Source of the DNA: JAIBBG01 sp040381475
GTDB taxonomy: Bacteria; Bacteroidota; Bacteroidia; Flavobacteriales_D; Sanyastnellaceae
Length of the DNA stretch: 64,000 bases
Direction: 5' to 3'
Assembly (NCBI GenBank): GCA_040381475.1
Contig: JBEIHH010000008.1
Location: 1-64,000, forward strand
Below are positions 19,125-26,406 of the stretch, piece after piece (position 1 is the first letter of the stretch; every line of letters begins with the position of its first letter). The position numbers and the translations under genes were made by a program. Under the pieces are notes generated by a model. It saw nothing but the letters and a program-made list of their open reading frames with translations. It ran no database searches and was not told where the DNA came from.

Positions 19125-19152
19125 TTGCAAGCAGTTGTGCTTTCTATATTCG
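19125..19152 (+). promoter_or_regulatory. candidate promoter for the acyltransferase-Crp/rhodanese operon
   Basis: TTG (19125-19127) and TATATTCG (19145-19152) are spaced by 17 bases, fitting the flavobacterial TTG / TAnnTTTG pattern with one mismatch (C for T). The box ends 18 bases before the ATG at 19171. Confidence 0.4.
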
Positions 19153-19170
19153 CGTGGATTAATAAAACTC

Positions 19171-20235
19171 ATGGGAAGACTGCATAACCTTGATTATTTA
19201 AGAGGCCTCGCCGCATTCGGCATCATGATCTTCCATTATCTATCCTGGACGACCGGTGAATTCAGCGCTTCTTCCTTTATGGGAAGAGTTGGCTTGTATG
19301 GCGTTTCCATTTTCTATGTTCTCAGCGGGCTTACACTATTTTATGTTTATCATGACAAAATGAAGCCAGATCTTGAGGACGTGAAGGACTTCTTCAAAAA
19401 AAGAATCTTCAGAATATTGCCGTTGCTTTGGATTGCTACAATCATCTCCATATTCGTATTCCATGGCGGAGACGTGACCTTCAAATCATTGTTTTTGAAT
19501 CTCACCGGTCTGTTTGGATTCGTGCAATGGGACAGCAGCATTGCCACAGGTGCCTGGTCTATCGGAAATGAACTTGTCTTCTATGTTTTTCTGCCTTTGT
19601 TTGTTTTACTCAGTAAACGATTTCATTTTGCATTTCTGCCATTCGTGCTGATCGTATTTGCTGTATATGTCTATTTTGCATTTTTTCTTATTGATGGTAG
19701 TCTGACATTTGATGATGCACAACAACGGAGCTATTACTTCAACCCATTTAATCAATTGTTTCTTTTTCTCGGCGGCTATCTCATTGGGCTTTACTTCAGA
19801 ACAAAAAAAGTATCATCAATTAGCAGCTATTTACTGATCCTATCAGGAATTCTTCTTTTTGTTTTTTATCCAGCAGAAGGACCAAGAATACATCTGGTAG
19901 AAGGTTGGTGCCGGATGGCCTTGACATTAAGTTGTTTCCTGATCTGCCTTGGATTTTACAAAGTCGATTTTAACCTTCCCGGATTTGCTGGCAATGGTTT
20001 TAAAATGCTCGGAGAAGCAAGTTACTCAGTTTATCTCCTGCACCCGATTGTACATCGCCTTATGGGATTTGTAATCGCCTGGTTCAGTGCTCATGTGTTT
20101 CATCTTCCGGAAATGGTACGTTTTGGCGCCTCAGTGGTCATCACACTCGTTCTCAGTTATTTTGTTTACCAGTATTTCGAGAAGTATTTCATACGCTTTG
20201 GAAAAGGGTCTAACAGACAAGTTCAAAAAACATGA
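19171..20235 (+). CDS. acyltransferase 3 family membrane protein
   Basis: A 354-residue integral membrane O-acyltransferase of the OatA/NodX (acyltransferase 3) family. The start at 19171 (MGRLHNLDYLRGLAAFGIMIFHY) is chosen over an in-frame ATG twelve codons earlier because the family begins with this LDYLRGLAA..H segment, which carries the catalytic histidine in IFHY. About ten hydrophobic helices follow; GAWSIGNELVFYVFLPLF and EASYSVYLLHPIVHRL are typical late motifs. Such enzymes acetylate or acylate surface sugars, lipids or peptidoglycan. Its stop overlaps the start of the Crp-rhodanese fusion by four bases (ATGA), an unexpected coupling for a membrane acyltransferase. Confidence 0.88.
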   Translation: MGRLHNLDYLRGLAAFGIMIFHYLSWTTGEFSASSFMGRVGLYGVSIFYVLSGLTLFYVYHDKMKPDLEDVKDFFKKRIFRILPLLWIATIISIFVFHGGDVTFKSLFLNLTGLFGFVQWDSSIATGAWSIGNELVFYVFLPLFVLLSKRFHFAFLPFVLIVFAVYVYFAFFLIDGSLTFDDAQQRSYYFNPFNQLFLFLGGYLIGLYFRTKKVSSISSYLLILSGILLFVFYPAEGPRIHLVEGWCRMALTLSCFLICLGFYKVDFNLPGFAGNGFKMLGEASYSVYLLHPIVHRLMGFVIAWFSAHVFHLPEMVRFGASVVITLVLSYFVYQYFEKYFIRFGKGSNRQVQKT

Positions 20236-20876
20236 ACACATTGCCTTTTGTTGATTCATCCCTACTTCAGGAACTTTCCGCCAACAGCGTGATTCAGAGA
20301 TTCAAAGCAAATGAAATTCTAATGAATCCGGGAGACCTGATAACCAATATTCCAATTGTTTTAATTGGAAGTATTCGTGTTGTCCTTCAAAATGAGCAAG
20401 GAAACGAACACTATCTGTATCACATTTTTCCCGGTGAAACTTGCGCGCTCTCACTCACCTGCTGTCAGTCACAAAAAAGAAGTGAAGTAAAGGCTGTCAT
20501 CGAAGAAGACTCTGAACTGATGATGATACCTGTCCGGTTTGTTGATGAATGGCATCACTATCCCGAATGGAAAAAGTATATCAGCGACACACAGGCACAA
20601 AGATTCTCTGAATTGCTGGAAACCGTTGAGTTAATGGCGCAAATCGTGGATGTTCGCACGATTGATGAATATCAGCAAGGTCATATTCGTGGCTCGATCA
20701 ATATTCCACTGCAAACGCTCGGAAAGTCGTTTGGCAAAATCAAAAAAGACAAACCGGTTATTACTTGCTGCGCAAGTGGCATGAGAAGTGCTGCAGCGAA
20801 AGGCATATTGAAATCAGCCGGATATTCTGATGTGTATAACGGCGGTGGCTGGTCGCGCTTGCAAAAAAAATTATAG
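20232..20876 (+). CDS. Crp-like cyclic-nucleotide-binding domain fused to rhodanese, no HTH
   Basis: A 214-residue two-domain protein. Residues 1 to about 115 are a Crp/Fnr-type jelly roll (FKANEILMNPGDLITNIPIVL, HIFPGETCALSLTCC, EEDSELMMIPVRFVDEW), close to Bacteroidota Crp-like regulators with the LTCC motif (C77, C78). Residues 116-136 are the dimerisation helix. At about residue 137 the sequence passes directly into a rhodanese (QIVDVRTIDEYQQGHIRGS) with active-site loop CCASGMRS and catalytic C180. The winged-helix DNA-binding domain of Crp is absent, with no remnant. The frame is open throughout, so this reads as a true fusion. It probably controls sulfur transfer by ligand binding, not transcription. 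It overlaps the acyltransferase gene and precedes thioredoxin by four bases. Confidence 0.85.
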   Translation: MNTLPFVDSSLLQELSANSVIQRFKANEILMNPGDLITNIPIVLIGSIRVVLQNEQGNEHYLYHIFPGETCALSLTCCQSQKRSEVKAVIEEDSELMMIPVRFVDEWHHYPEWKKYISDTQAQRFSELLETVELMAQIVDVRTIDEYQQGHIRGSINIPLQTLGKSFGKIKKDKPVITCCASGMRSAAAKGILKSAGYSDVYNGGGWSRLQKKL

Positions 20877-20880
20877 AACA

Positions 20881-21192
20881 ATGAGTGCTAATCAGTCATT
20901 TCAGGAATTGATCAATGGTGACAAACCAGTACTTGTAGATTTTTATGCCGAATGGTGCGGACCCTGCAAGATGATGAAACCTATTCTTGAAGAGGTAAAA
21001 CAACAAATTGGTGAGCAAGCATCCGTTATAAAAGTGGATGTTGACCGAAATCCTGCCGTAGCTTCGGCGATGAATATTCGGGGTGTACCCACTTTGTTGA
21101 TCTACAAAAATGGTAAAGTACTGTGGAGAAAAAGTGGAGTGGTCGCAGCCGATCAACTTACTCAGTTATTGAAACAATATATCAACACATGA
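20881..21192 (+). CDS. trxA: thioredoxin
   Basis: A 103-residue cytoplasmic thioredoxin reducing disulfides or persulfides. The start at 20881 (MSANQSFQEL) follows the previous stop by four bases; the longer in-frame ATG at 20830 lies within the upstream gene. The active site is WCGPC at residues 25-29, with the cis-proline at P70 in RGVPTLLIY. No signal peptide. Its stop overlaps the next ATG by four bases. Thioredoxin is a known reductant of rhodanese-bound persulfide, consistent with its place between two rhodanese genes. Confidence 0.93.
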   Translation: MSANQSFQELINGDKPVLVDFYAEWCGPCKMMKPILEEVKQQIGEQASVIKVDVDRNPAVASAMNIRGVPTLLIYKNGKVLWRKSGVVAADQLTQLLKQYINT

Positions 21193-21947
21193 AATCAGGA
21201 ATTGCAAGAATATTGTTCAGTGTATGCATCGCAATAACTGCCGCAGCTTGCGCTCAGACCAATCAGGATAAAAAGGCAAAGGCAGACACACAAATCTCAG
21301 AACCCCTTCTTCTGACATCTTCTCAGTTCGATCAAAAAATGAATGAGCTTTCCAATGAACAACTCATAGATGTCCGGACGCCAGAAGAATTTGAATCAGG
21401 CTACATTGCCGGAGCCATCAACGTTAACATCTATGATCAAGACTTTCTTCAACAAATAAATAACTTCGATAAATCAAAGCCTGTTATGGTCTACTGCAAA
21501 GCCGGAGGACGCAGCTCAGATGCTGCCGAACAATTGAAATCAGCAGGATTTACCGAAATCTACGACTTGAATGGAGGAATTATGTCTTGGACAAATAACA
21601 ATCTTCCGGTGGCAACAACGAAACCAACCATTGCCGATAAATTCACAGAAGAGGATTACGCCAAATTAATCGCATCTCCTTTACCGTTGCTCATTGACTA
21701 TTACGCCCCCTGGTGTGGGCCATGCAAAAAAATGGAGCCGGCATTAGAAAAACTGAAGAAAGAATTTGAAGGCAAGGTCAATGTGGTGCGCATCAATGTG
21801 GATGATGCAACTGCACTTGCCAAGTCATTGAAGATTGAAAATATTCCGGTCATCACTTATCATAAAAACGGCAAAGAAATAGCCAAAACAACTGGTTTTC
21901 AGTCGGAAGAGCAGATGCGCTCAATGATCGCTGAGTTGTTGAAATAA
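21189..21947 (+). CDS. lipoprotein with rhodanese and thioredoxin domains
   Basis: A 252-residue lipoprotein. The start at 21189 gives a lipoprotein signal with lipobox AAAC (C21). Residues about 42-140 are a rhodanese domain (LIDVRTPEEFESGYIAGAINV) with active-site loop YCKAGGRSS and catalytic C103. Residues about 150-252 are a thioredoxin domain with WCGPC at 175-179 and cis-proline P220 (NIPVI). Both active sites are intact. It would sit on the periplasmic face of a membrane and could pass sulfane sulfur from the rhodanese to the thioredoxin. The ATGA overlap with trxA and the terminator across its stop codon make it the last gene of the operon. Confidence 0.9.
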   Translation: MKSGIARILFSVCIAITAAACAQTNQDKKAKADTQISEPLLLTSSQFDQKMNELSNEQLIDVRTPEEFESGYIAGAINVNIYDQDFLQQINNFDKSKPVMVYCKAGGRSSDAAEQLKSAGFTEIYDLNGGIMSWTNNNLPVATTKPTIADKFTEEDYAKLIASPLPLLIDYYAPWCGPCKKMEPALEKLKKEFEGKVNVVRINVDDATALAKSLKIENIPVITYHKNGKEIAKTTGFQSEEQMRSMIAELLK

Positions 21948-21965
21948 GGCAACTCAGAATTTTTT
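21931..21965 (+). terminator. intrinsic terminator embracing the stop codon of the rhodanese-thioredoxin gene
   Basis: A perfect eight-base-pair stem CTGAGTTG (21931-21938) / CAACTCAG (21950-21957) with an eleven-base loop, then AATTTTTT. The TAA stop (21945-21947) lies in the loop, so the last codons form the 5' arm. Confidence 0.7.
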
Positions 21966-22017
21966 GCAGATATACGCGAGTGACCTTGTTTAAGATGGAG
22001 TCTGAAAGGCAATTGTT

Positions 22018-22025
22018 TAATTTCG
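22018..22025 (+). promoter_or_regulatory. candidate -7 box directly before purK
   Basis: TAATTTCG matches TAnnTTTG at seven of eight positions and ends four bases before the GTG start codon. If used, transcription would begin at or within a few bases of the start codon. No well-spaced TTG is seen upstream. Confidence 0.35.
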
Positions 22026-22029
22026 TGGC

Positions 22030-23169
22030 GTGAAAAATTTCTATTCGCGCGATTTTACTTTGGGTATTCTTGGTGGTGGTCAGCTTGGCCGAATGTTCAT
22101 TCAGGAAGCGATCAGTTATGATGTGCGCATTGCAGTTCTTGATCCCTCACCGGCCTCCTCTTGCGCTGAAATCGCCAGTGAATTCGTATGTGGCTCGTTC
22201 AATGATTTTGATACTGTTTACAATTTCGGCAAAACGAAAGACGTGCTGACAATCGAAATTGAACATGTCAATATTGATGCTCTTGATAAACTGGAAAGTG
22301 AAGGCGTCCTCGTTTTTCCCCAGCCTTCATTTCTGAGAATGGTACAAGACAAAGGGGCACAGAAAGAATTTTACCGCATCAATAACATTCCGACCGCATC
22401 TTTCAGCCTTATTGCTGGTATTGATGAACTAGATGGAAATCATGCTATGCCATTCATACAAAAGATGCGAAAAGGTGGTTATGATGGAAAAGGAGTCATG
22501 GCAATCAGAACAGCCGATGATCTGCAAAAAGCATTTGATGTTCCAAGCGTGATTGAGGAAATGATTGATTTCGAAAAAGAAATCTCAGTAATCATATCTC
22601 GCAATAGCCATGGAGAAAAGGCCGTATTTCCTATTGTTGAAATGGAATTCAATCAGGAAGCCAACCTCGTGGAATTTCTTTTCAGTCCGGCCAATATCTC
22701 AAAAAAGACTGAACTGGAAGCAATCGAAATTGCACAAAAAATTGTCGACTTGTCTTCATTCGTTGGGATACTAGCTGTGGAAATGTTCGTGACCACTGAG
22801 GGTCATGTGCTAGTGAATGAAATGGCGCCGCGTCCTCATAACAGCGGACATCACACAATCGAAGCCTGTGTCACTTCTCAATATGAACAGCATCTTAGGT
22901 CGATTTTGAATTTACCCGCAGGTGATACAAGGCTGATAGAACCCGCCGTCATGATCAACCTTCTCGGAGAAAGGGGATATTCGGGCAAGGTTCGTTACGA
23001 AGGCCTGGAAGATGCAATGAGCCAATCCGGCGTGCACATTCACCTTTACGGGAAACATGAAACAAAACCATTCAGGAAAATGGGTCATATCACGGTGACA
23101 GCTCAGGATTTGCCCTCGGCCATTAAAAAAGCCAGGCAGATCGCAGGAACCGTAAGGGTTATAACCTGA
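22030..23169 (+). CDS. purK: 5-(carboxyamino)imidazole ribonucleotide synthase
   Basis: ATP-grasp enzyme that carboxylates AIR to N5-CAIR in purine synthesis. It has 379 residues, normal for PurK. The N-terminal GILGGGQLGRMF is the signature dinucleotide-like loop, KMRKGGYDGKGVM is the ATP-grasp region, and MAPRPHNSGHHTIEA is the diagnostic C-terminal PurK motif. The start is GTG at 22030; there is no ATG between the stop of the upstream gene and the GILGGG motif, so GTG is well supported. purE is not adjacent. It lies upstream of thyA and folA, which also serve nucleotide synthesis. Confidence 0.95.
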   Translation: MKNFYSRDFTLGILGGGQLGRMFIQEAISYDVRIAVLDPSPASSCAEIASEFVCGSFNDFDTVYNFGKTKDVLTIEIEHVNIDALDKLESEGVLVFPQPSFLRMVQDKGAQKEFYRINNIPTASFSLIAGIDELDGNHAMPFIQKMRKGGYDGKGVMAIRTADDLQKAFDVPSVIEEMIDFEKEISVIISRNSHGEKAVFPIVEMEFNQEANLVEFLFSPANISKKTELEAIEIAQKIVDLSSFVGILAVEMFVTTEGHVLVNEMAPRPHNSGHHTIEACVTSQYEQHLRSILNLPAGDTRLIEPAVMINLLGERGYSGKVRYEGLEDAMSQSGVHIHLYGKHETKPFRKMGHITVTAQDLPSAIKKARQIAGTVRVIT

Positions 23170-23267
23170 TTGTAAGAGTCGCAGAGGATTTTGAAAGGTC
23201 CCCTTTTCTATTGAAAAATCGTGAACAAAACGAATAATCTGCCTGCATCGAATAATCAAGCAACAGC

Positions 23268-23275
23268 TAACTTCG
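23268..23275 (+). promoter_or_regulatory. candidate -7 box directly before thyA
   Basis: TAACTTCG matches TAnnTTTG at seven of eight positions and ends four bases before the thyA ATG at 23280, the same spacing as at purK and the HupE-like gene. Confidence 0.35.
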
Positions 23276-23279
23276 CGAT

Positions 23280-24074
23280 ATGAAGCAATATCACGATTTG
23301 TTAAAGCACCTTTTGGATAATGGCGTTGCCAAAAGCGATCGGACAGGCACAGGTACATTGAGTGTTTTCGGGTATCAGATGCGTTTTGATCTGGCGGAAG
23401 GGTTTCCGCTGTTGACTACCAAAAAACTTCACACCAAATCAATCATACACGAATTGCTCTGGTTTTTGAAGGGTGACACCAACATCCGTTACTTAAAAGA
23501 AAATGGCGTTTCAATTTGGGATGAATGGGCTGATGCTGAAGGAAATCTTGGGCCGGTTTATGGCTACCAGTGGCGCTCCTGGCCGAATCCTGACGGCTCA
23601 CATACCGATCAAATCGCAAAGCTCATCGAAGGATTGAAAAAGAATCCGGACAGCAGAAGACATATCGTAAGTGCATGGAATCCGTCATTCATCGATCAGA
23701 TGGCCTTGCCACCATGTCATTGCCTTTTCCAATTTTATGTGGCAGAAGGAAAGCTTTCCTGTCAGTTATATCAGCGAAGCTGCGATACATTTCTCGGAGT
23801 TCCATTCAATATTGCGAGCTATGCCCTACTCACACTGATGATTGCTCAGGTTTGTGATCTGCAGCCCGGAGAATTTGTCTGGACAGGTGGCGATGTTCAT
23901 TTGTACACCAATCACATTGAACAAGCTCAATTGCAATTAACCCGCGAATTCCGTCCTTTACCTCAACTCAAAATAAATCCGGAGATCAAAGACCTGTTCG
24001 CATTCAGTTTTGAAGACTTTGCTCTGGAGAATTACGATCCACATCCTCATATCAAAGCCGCTGTTGCAGTATAA
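23280..24074 (+). CDS. thyA: thymidylate synthase
   Basis: Converts dUMP to dTMP with methylene-tetrahydrofolate. At 264 residues it has exactly the length of the E. coli enzyme, and the catalytic cysteine in PPCHC falls at residue 146. Other conserved blocks are RTGTGTLSVFGYQMRFDL, GPVYGYQWRSW, the phosphate-binding QRSCDTFLGVPFNIASY and the terminal HPHIKAAVAV. It is followed by folA after three bases, an arrangement that pairs the enzyme producing dihydrofolate with the one recycling it. Confidence 0.97.
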   Translation: MKQYHDLLKHLLDNGVAKSDRTGTGTLSVFGYQMRFDLAEGFPLLTTKKLHTKSIIHELLWFLKGDTNIRYLKENGVSIWDEWADAEGNLGPVYGYQWRSWPNPDGSHTDQIAKLIEGLKKNPDSRRHIVSAWNPSFIDQMALPPCHCLFQFYVAEGKLSCQLYQRSCDTFLGVPFNIASYALLTLMIAQVCDLQPGEFVWTGGDVHLYTNHIEQAQLQLTREFRPLPQLKINPEIKDLFAFSFEDFALENYDPHPHIKAAVAV

Positions 24075-24077
24075 ACT

Positions 24078-24587
24078 ATGAGAATAAAACTGATAGCCGC
24101 CATTGGCGAAAACAGAGAACTTGGCAGGAACAACGAGCTACTTTGGCACCTTACCGAAGATATGCAGTTTTTCAAAAATACAACTTCAGGTTACTATGTT
24201 ATTATGGGCAGAAAAAGCTTTGAGAGCATACCTCCGAAATACCGCCCGCTGCCGAACAGAATCAATGTGATCATCTCCCGCAATCCTGATTATATGTACG
24301 AAGAATGTTACACTTGCGGCAGTCTTCAGGAAGCCACCGAGCTGGCTGAGTCACACGGAGAAACAGAGGTTTTCATCATTGGAGGCGGAGAAATTTATCG
24401 GCAGGCTCTAACCGATGGAATTGTCGATGAGATGTATCTGACTCACGTCAAGGCCTCATTCCCGGACGCAGATGTTTTCTTCCCTGAATGGCGGGATGAA
24501 GAATGGAGTAAGGAAGAACTGCTTAAAATCGATGCCGACAGCCTGAATGAATTTCCATTCAGTGTAGTTCATTACAAAAAAAAATAA
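24078..24587 (+). CDS. folA: dihydrofolate reductase
   Basis: Reduces dihydrofolate to tetrahydrofolate with NADPH. It has 169 residues. Typical motifs are IAAIGENRELGRNNELLWHL at the N-terminus, VIMGRKSFESIP for NADPH binding, and VFIIGGGEIYRQAL near the C-terminal third. The substrate-binding acidic residue is in HLTEDMQFF. It is separated from thyA by three bases and is surely co-transcribed with it. The trimethoprim-type response cannot be judged from sequence. Confidence 0.96.
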   Translation: MRIKLIAAIGENRELGRNNELLWHLTEDMQFFKNTTSGYYVIMGRKSFESIPPKYRPLPNRINVIISRNPDYMYEECYTCGSLQEATELAESHGETEVFIIGGGEIYRQALTDGIVDEMYLTHVKASFPDADVFFPEWRDEEWSKEELLKIDADSLNEFPFSVVHYKKK

Positions 24588-24649
24588 ACGGGATTTAAAC
24601 CCTGAGAGCAATATCATGTCATAGGGGAAGAACAACAAAATCAAATCAC

Positions 24650-25459
24650 ATGAATACTAAAAATTCGATCTGGCTGGTGGTTGTATTTGCGCTGCTCACC
24701 ATGGCCTCCTGCAGGCGCGACAGGAAAGAAACGTTGAGCAACACAATTACCGTTGACAATAGCACCGCTGAAAACCTTTATTCAGACTTGTTCAAGGTAG
24801 TGGATAATATTTCGTCTACTGAAGATGGTATACGTGAAGACGAAATCGGTTGTATTGATACCATTATCGTTGATACTTTGAGCAATCCACGCAGCGTGCT
24901 GATTGATTTCGGAACCGATAACTGTGTTGGCGACGATGGTCGTATTCGCAATGGCCAGATTTTCGTGACCTATACTGGTCGTTATCGTGAAACAGGTACT
25001 GTAATCACAGTAACACCGCAGAATTACACTGTGAACGGATACACCCTGGCAGGCACTAAATCAGTTACTAATCTTGGCGAAAATGCCGACGGTGAAATGC
25101 AATTTTCTATTGCCGTCGATGGATCGCTCACTGCACCCGGAAATGCATGGACTTCACAATGGGAAAGTAACAGGGTACGAACCTGGGTTGAAGGTCAGTC
25201 CACAGCAACCATTTGGGACGATGCTTACGAGATCACCGGGAGTGCTTCAGGAGTAAACCGGAATGGAGTTGCCTACGACATCAACATTGTCAATCCGCTG
25301 CGCGCAGAAATAGGTTGCCGGTGGATCGTCAGCGGCTCAATGTTACTTTCACCCGAAGACTATGACCCTCGCACAATTGACTTCGGCAATGGCGAATGCA
25401 ACAATGGATTCAGTGTAACTGTGAATGGAGAAACCAACTTCTACGGAAGTGAAGATTAA
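24650..25459 (+). CDS. lipoprotein of unknown function
   Basis: A 269-residue lipoprotein with signal peptide and lipobox MASC (C21). The mature part consists largely of beta-strand segments, with paired patterns such as IDFGTDNCVGDDGRIRNGQI and IDFGNGECNNGFSVTVNG, each a D-F-G-x-x-x-C turn, which suggests two related halves. Four cysteines in the mature part may form disulfides. It resembles a family of Bacteroidota outer-envelope lipoproteins of unknown role, but I cannot name a domain. A terminator follows directly, so it appears monocistronic. Confidence 0.8.
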   Translation: MNTKNSIWLVVVFALLTMASCRRDRKETLSNTITVDNSTAENLYSDLFKVVDNISSTEDGIREDEIGCIDTIIVDTLSNPRSVLIDFGTDNCVGDDGRIRNGQIFVTYTGRYRETGTVITVTPQNYTVNGYTLAGTKSVTNLGENADGEMQFSIAVDGSLTAPGNAWTSQWESNRVRTWVEGQSTATIWDDAYEITGSASGVNRNGVAYDINIVNPLRAEIGCRWIVSGSMLLSPEDYDPRTIDFGNGECNNGFSVTVNGETNFYGSED

Positions 25460-25480
25460 GAATATTTAATTCATTAACAT

Positions 25481-25514
25481 GACCGTTGCAATCTATTTGC
25501 AGCGGTCCTTTTTT
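25481..25514 (+). terminator. intrinsic terminator after the lipoprotein gene
   Basis: An eleven-base-pair stem with one G-T pair, GACCGTTGCAA (25481-25491) / TTGCAGCGGTC (25497-25507), followed by CTTTTTT. Confidence 0.85.
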
Positions 25515-25520
25515 CGGTTA

Positions 25521-25550
25521 TTGTTCACGAGATTTCAATGCCTATAATTG
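25521..25550 (+). promoter_or_regulatory. candidate promoter for the HupE/UreJ-like gene
   Basis: TTG (25521-25523), a 19-base spacer, then TATAATTG (25543-25550), seven of eight matches to TAnnTTTG. The box ends four bases before the ATG at 25555, predicting a leaderless or nearly leaderless transcript. Confidence 0.45.
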
Positions 25551-25554
25551 CTTC

Positions 25555-26130
25555 ATGTTACAGTATTTCCAGGAAGGAATAGCCCACATTACAGACCTTG
25601 ATGGATACGACCATATGCTTTATCTGGCGGCATTGTGTGCTCCTTTTACCCTCAAAGAATGGAAAACAGCAGCATTGCTGGCAACTGCTTTCACGGTAGG
25701 CCACAGTCTGGCTCTTTTTCTCGCATCTCTGGACATTGTTCGATTTCGTTCGGACATTATAGAAGCACTTATTCCGGTCACTATCATACTGACTTGTGTA
25801 ATTACATTATTCGACAGGAATTACAGGAATCGTGTCGAGCCGAAACAATTCGTCATCACAACAGCATTTGGGCTTATTCACGGAATGGGATTTTCAACAT
25901 ATTTCAGAATGTTAGCCGATGAGAGTGGACAGTTTATTCAAAGCCTCTTACTGTTCAACCTTGGCGTCGAAGCCGGCCAGCTGATCATCATCATCATCCT
26001 TTTGGTGGTTTCTTCCCTACTCACTCAGGTATTTCGCACTTTTGACCTAAAAAAGTACAGTTCAATTCTTTCCATTTTGATTGCCGCCGTGGCCGCCTAC
26101 CTTCTCATATCCAAAATCATAGGAGATTGA
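25555..26130 (+). CDS. HupE/UreJ-like membrane protein
   Basis: A 191-residue integral membrane protein resembling the HupE/UreJ_2 family. The start at 25555 (MLQYFQEGIAHITDLDGYDHML) is preferred; the longer in-frame start overlaps the upstream terminator. The family-type N-terminal GIAHITDLDGYDHMLYLAAL, the histidine-containing helix FTVGHSLALFLASL and FGLIHGMGFS are present, with about six transmembrane helices. HupE and UreJ relatives are proposed nickel or cobalt transporters, but many Bacteroidota copies have no metal enzyme nearby, and none is seen here. The conserved histidines make metal handling plausible. Confidence 0.8.
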   Translation: MLQYFQEGIAHITDLDGYDHMLYLAALCAPFTLKEWKTAALLATAFTVGHSLALFLASLDIVRFRSDIIEALIPVTIILTCVITLFDRNYRNRVEPKQFVITTAFGLIHGMGFSTYFRMLADESGQFIQSLLLFNLGVEAGQLIIIIILLVVSSLLTQVFRTFDLKKYSSILSILIAAVAAYLLISKIIGD

Positions 26131-26169
26131 CAACGTAAACATCATAATTTTGCGCTATCAATAGCACTC

Positions 26170-26391
26170 TTGAGGAAGTTGTACATACTACCAATTCGAA
26201 TCTATCAGGCGATTATTTCGCCATGGCTTGGAAGGAACTGCCGGCATGAACCCGGTTGTTCTGAGTATACAGCACAGGCTATTCAGGAGTGGGGAATCTT
26301 CAAAGGAACATGGCTGGGTATTAAAAGAATTGCCAAATGTCATCCGTGGGGCTCTGCGGGATATGATCCGGTGCCAAAAAAGAAAACATGA
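26170..26391 (+). CDS. yidD: membrane protein insertion efficiency factor YidD
   Basis: A 73-residue member of the YidD family, which assists YidC-dependent insertion of inner-membrane proteins. The start is TTG (26170-26172), giving the family-typical opening RKLYILPIRIYQAIISPWLG. The cysteine motifs NCRHEPGCSEY and KCHPWG, and the final GYDPVP, are diagnostic. In many bacteria yidD sits between rnpA and yidC; here it is apart from both and precedes a lipoprotein gene and hemB by 15 bases. A box TAATTTTG at 26145-26152 could be its promoter. Confidence 0.93.
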   Translation: MRKLYILPIRIYQAIISPWLGRNCRHEPGCSEYTAQAIQEWGIFKGTWLGIKRIAKCHPWGSAGYDPVPKKKT

Positions 26392-26406
26392 AAAAACAAC
26401 CATAAA

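Noticed and set aside
20232..20876. The Crp-rhodanese chain as a frameshift or assembly chimaera of two genes
   Set aside because: The frame is continuous, the junction falls neatly between two folded domains, and both flanking gene overlaps are in register; a sequencing error would usually leave a stub of HTH or rhodanese. It remains the first thing to verify.
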